Source: an uncultured Bacilli bacterium (GTDB taxonomy: Bacteria > Bacillota_I > Bacilli_A > RF39 > UBA660). From it: a DNA stretch of 5,552 nucleotides. A program made the position numbers and the translations under genes. Each line of letters starts with the position of its first letter. Position 1 is the stretch's first letter. Where the stretch lies: NCBI GenBank assembly GCA_947589695.1, contig CANQBY010000083.1, positions 1 through 5,552 of the forward strand, in the 5' to 3' direction. The notes below the pieces were generated by a model, which worked only from the letters and a program-made list of their open reading frames with translations, was not told the origin of the DNA and searched no databases. This document shows positions 3,414-5,552 of this stretch, in pieces.

Positions 3414-5552
3414 ATGATGAAAATATGTGATGGTAATAAAGCTTGTAGTGATATAGCTTATTATTTTAGTGAATTATGTACAATTTATCCAATTACACCT
3501 TCTAGTCCAATGGCTTCAAATATCGATTTTATGCGCAGTAAAAAAAATAATTTATTTGATAATCAAGTAGAGGTAGTGGAAATGCAAAGTGAAGCGGGAG
3601 CAGCGGGAGCTTTTCATGGGGCGTTAATAAGTGGAAGTTTGGCAACGACCTTTACGGCTAGTCAAGGATTACTTTTAATGATACCTAATATGTATAAAAT
3701 CGCAGGAGAAATGCTTCCGGGAGTAATTCATGTGGCAGCACGAACAGTAGCAACCAATGCTTTATCAATTTTTGGGGATCATAGTGATATTTATGCGACA
3801 AGACAAACCGGATTTGCTATGCTTTCCTCTAACAATGTATTTGATGCGCAAAACTTAGCAGCGGTTGCCCATCTAGCAGCTATAGATTCTAGCATTCCTT
3901 TTTTACATTTTTTTGATGGATTTAGAACTAGTCATGAAATAAGTAAAATAGAAGAATTAGAAGTTAAAGATTTAAAAGAATTAGTTCCTTGGGAAAAAAT
4001 TAATAGTTTTAAAGATAGAGCTTTAAATATCGGGAATAATATTCAAAAAGGAATGGCTTTTAATGAAGATATTTTCTTTCAAACACAAGAAGCAAGAAAT
4101 TTAGATTATGATAAATTGCCAGATATAGTAAATAATTATATGGAAAAAATAAATAAAATTATGCATACTGATTATAAACCTTTTACTTATTATGGAGATA
4201 GAGAAGCTAAAAATGTAATTGTGGCAATGGGAAGTGTTTGTGATACTATTAAAATAGTTATTGATGAAGAAAATAAAAAAGGCAAAAAGTATGGCTTAAT
4301 AAGTGTGCATTTATATCGGCCTTTTAGTAGTAAATATTTATTACAGGTATTACCAGAAACAGTACAGAATATAGCAGTATTAGATCGAACTAAAGAAGCA
4401 GGATCAAATGGGGAACCTCTTTATTTAGATATAGTAAATGCTTTAAAGAATAAAAATATACAGGTGGTGGGGGGAAGATATGGCCTTTCTAGTAAAAATA
4501 CGACGCCTGCTGATATTAAAAGTGTTTATACAATGCTAGATAAGGAATTAAAAAATAATTTTACAATTGGGATAGTTGATGATTTAACAAATACAAGTTT
4601 ACCAAAAGAAGATTATGAGATAGATTTAGGTTTAAAAGAATTTTTGATATATGGTTATGGTTCAGATGGAATGGTTAGTGCTTCAAAAGATATATTAAAA
4701 ATTATGGGAAAAGAAGATTATTATGTAAATGGATATTTTTCTTATGATTCTAAAAAATCAGGAGGAGTTACAGTTAGTAATTTAAGAATAGGTAAAAAAG
4801 ATATTAAAGCTCCTTATTATGTGCAAAGTCCTAGTTTAGTGGTAGTAAGTAAATTAGAATATTTTAAAAAATTTGAAATGCTTACTAATATTAAAAAGGA
4901 AGGATCTTTAATTATTAATACTAATTTAGAAGAAAAAGAAATTAATAATTTCTTAAAAAATAAAGATAAAAAAATATTAAAAGAAAGAAATGTAAAAGTT
5001 TATGTAATTGATGCCAATAAAATAGCTATGGAAGCAGGAATTAAAGGGAAGATTAGTAAAATAATGGAAATGGTTATTTTAGATAAATTAGGTATTAATA
5101 ATTCATTAGAAATATTAGAAAATAATATTAAAGAAGCTTTTAAAACAAAGGGGGAAAATATTGTTATAAGTAATATTAAAGCAATAAAAGAAGCAAAAGG
5201 TAATTTAAAAGAAATAAAAATAGATAATATATTAGAAGAAGAACAAGTTGAGAATTTAGATGTGTTTAGTAAAATTAATAAAAGATTAGGAGATACTTTA
5301 ACTGTTAGAGAATTAGAAAGTTTTAAGACGGGAACGTTTCCTAATGGACTTAGTAGTTTAGAAAAAAGAAGAGCAAATATGATGGCTCCGAAGTGGATTA
5401 AAGAAAATTGTACGGAATGTGGCAAATGTAGTTTTGTTTGTCCTCATAGTGTCATTAGAAATTTTATTACCAAAGAAGATAAAGGGATTCCTTATTTAAT
5501 TAATAAAGAATATAATTATCAAGTTTTAGTAAGTGAAGTTGATTGTACCGAG
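3414..5552 (+). CDS. nifJ: Pyruvate:ferredoxin (flavodoxin) oxidoreductase, N-terminal 713 codons (partial)
   Basis: PFOR oxidatively decarboxylates pyruvate with CoA to acetyl-CoA, CO2 and reduced ferredoxin or flavodoxin, using thiamine diphosphate and three 4Fe-4S clusters in the cytoplasm. The frame is open with no stop to the window edge and covers about 60% of the usual roughly 1,170-1,200 residues. Domain I has YPITPSS (25-31), EMQSEAGAAGAFHG (56-69, with E60 matching the thiamine-activating Glu64 of the Desulfovibrio africanus enzyme), R110 (matching its Arg114) and HFFDGFRTSHE (165-175). Domain II has VAMGSV (270-275) and LDRTKEAG (323-330). Domain III has YGYGSDG (413-419) and GYFSYDSKKSGG (440-451). 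The EKR linker motif is at 650-652. The ferredoxin-like domain has CxxCxxCxxxCP (C666, C669, C672, C676), and C711 begins the second cluster motif. Every catalytic residue that can be checked is present. The thiamine-binding end and third cluster lie off the window. Codons around 3590-3860 are visibly richer in G and C than the rest. Confidence 0.96.
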   Translation, partial: MMKICDGNKACSDIAYYFSELCTIYPITPSSPMASNIDFMRSKKNNLFDNQVEVVEMQSEAGAAGAFHGALISGSLATTFTASQGLLLMIPNMYKIAGEMLPGVIHVAARTVATNALSIFGDHSDIYATRQTGFAMLSSNNVFDAQNLAAVAHLAAIDSSIPFLHFFDGFRTSHEISKIEELEVKDLKELVPWEKINSFKDRALNIGNNIQKGMAFNEDIFFQTQEARNLDYDKLPDIVNNYMEKINKIMHTDYKPFTYYGDREAKNVIVAMGSVCDTIKIVIDEENKKGKKYGLISVHLYRPFSSKYLLQVLPETVQNIAVLDRTKEAGSNGEPLYLDIVNALKNKNIQVVGGRYGLSSKNTTPADIKSVYTMLDKELKNNFTIGIVDDLTNTSLPKEDYEIDLGLKEFLIYGYGSDGMVSASKDILKIMGKEDYYVNGYFSYDSKKSGGVTVSNLRIGKKDIKAPYYVQSPSLVVVSKLEYFKKFEMLTNIKKEGSLIINTNLEEKEINNFLKNKDKKILKERNVKVYVIDANKIAMEAGIKGKISKIMEMVILDKLGINNSLEILENNIKEAFKTKGENIVISNIKAIKEAKGNLKEIKIDNILEEEQVENLDVFSKINKRLGDTLTVRELESFKTGTFPNGLSSLEKRRANMMAPKWIKENCTECGKCSFVCPHSVIRNFITKEDKGIPYLINKEYNYQVLVSEVDCTE

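Noticed and set aside
5000..5425. A 141-codon open frame on the - strand
   Set aside because: It lies wholly opposite the nifJ coding sequence, is a low-complexity Leu/Ile/Ser-rich translation of AT-rich antisense, and covers the conserved EKR and first cluster cysteine codons of nifJ. It is a shadow.
1..5552. Mycoplasma-type genetic code (TGA as tryptophan)
   Set aside because: Tryptophans in the helicase-flanking genes are TGG (hicB 1742-1744 and nifJ), and no in-frame TGA occurs in any called gene. The standard bacterial code suffices, although TGA stops are also absent, so the test is weak.
3414..5552. Frameshift or break in nifJ
   Set aside because: Codon-by-codon reading from ATG 3414 gives an uninterrupted frame of 713 codons to the window edge with all the expected family motifs in order. 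It simply lacks a stop because it is cut by the window.

Overview
The window is very AT-rich DNA. It uses only TAA stops and TGG for tryptophan, has sigma-A type promoters (TATAAT) and, for three of its four main genes, clear Shine-Dalgarno (SD) sites. Together with the protein families (short ThiI without a rhodanese domain, HicB-like antitoxin, UvrD/helicase IV-like helicase, pyruvate:ferredoxin oxidoreductase) this suggests an anaerobic, fermentative low-GC Bacillota/Mycoplasmatota-type bacterium, such as an Erysipelotrichia- or RF39-like gut lineage. The lineage is an inference; no rRNA or marker gene settles it.

Layout from left to right. (1) The last 25 codons of a + strand gene with a hydrophobic, basic-ended C-terminus, stopping at 78. 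(2) A clean intrinsic terminator at 124-156, and 3 bases on, a strong promoter (159-187) for thiI. The -10 box is so close to the start codon that the thiI mRNA should be leaderless or nearly so. (3) thiI, tRNA 4-thiouridine synthetase (203-1390). (4) A HicB-like antitoxin-type gene at 1421-1759 with a good SD but no HicA partner. Its conserved C-terminal helix is still legible in the -1 frame at 1753-1800, so the gene appears to have lost about 16 bp and its reading frame. (5) Convergent to it on the - strand, a compact UvrD/helicase IV-like superfamily 1 helicase (3248-1806). (6) A divergent intergenic region (3249-3413) with promoters for both flanking genes. Between them lies a small GC-richer motif cluster that can be read as a LexA/SOS box abutting the helicase promoter, as a tandem pair of Spo0A-type TGTCGAA boxes, or both. 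(7) The first 713 codons of nifJ, pyruvate:ferredoxin (flavodoxin) oxidoreductase, which runs off the right edge inside its ferredoxin-like domain.

The genes do not form one pathway. ThiI is a tRNA-modification enzyme, NifJ makes acetyl-CoA and reduced ferredoxin in central anaerobic metabolism, and the helicase is a DNA repair/replication-type motor. No CRISPR array, insertion sequence, tRNA or rRNA was seen, and no large new system is evident. The observations most worth following are the broken hicB, the leaderless thiI start and the regulatory motif cluster in the helicase/nifJ intergenic region.
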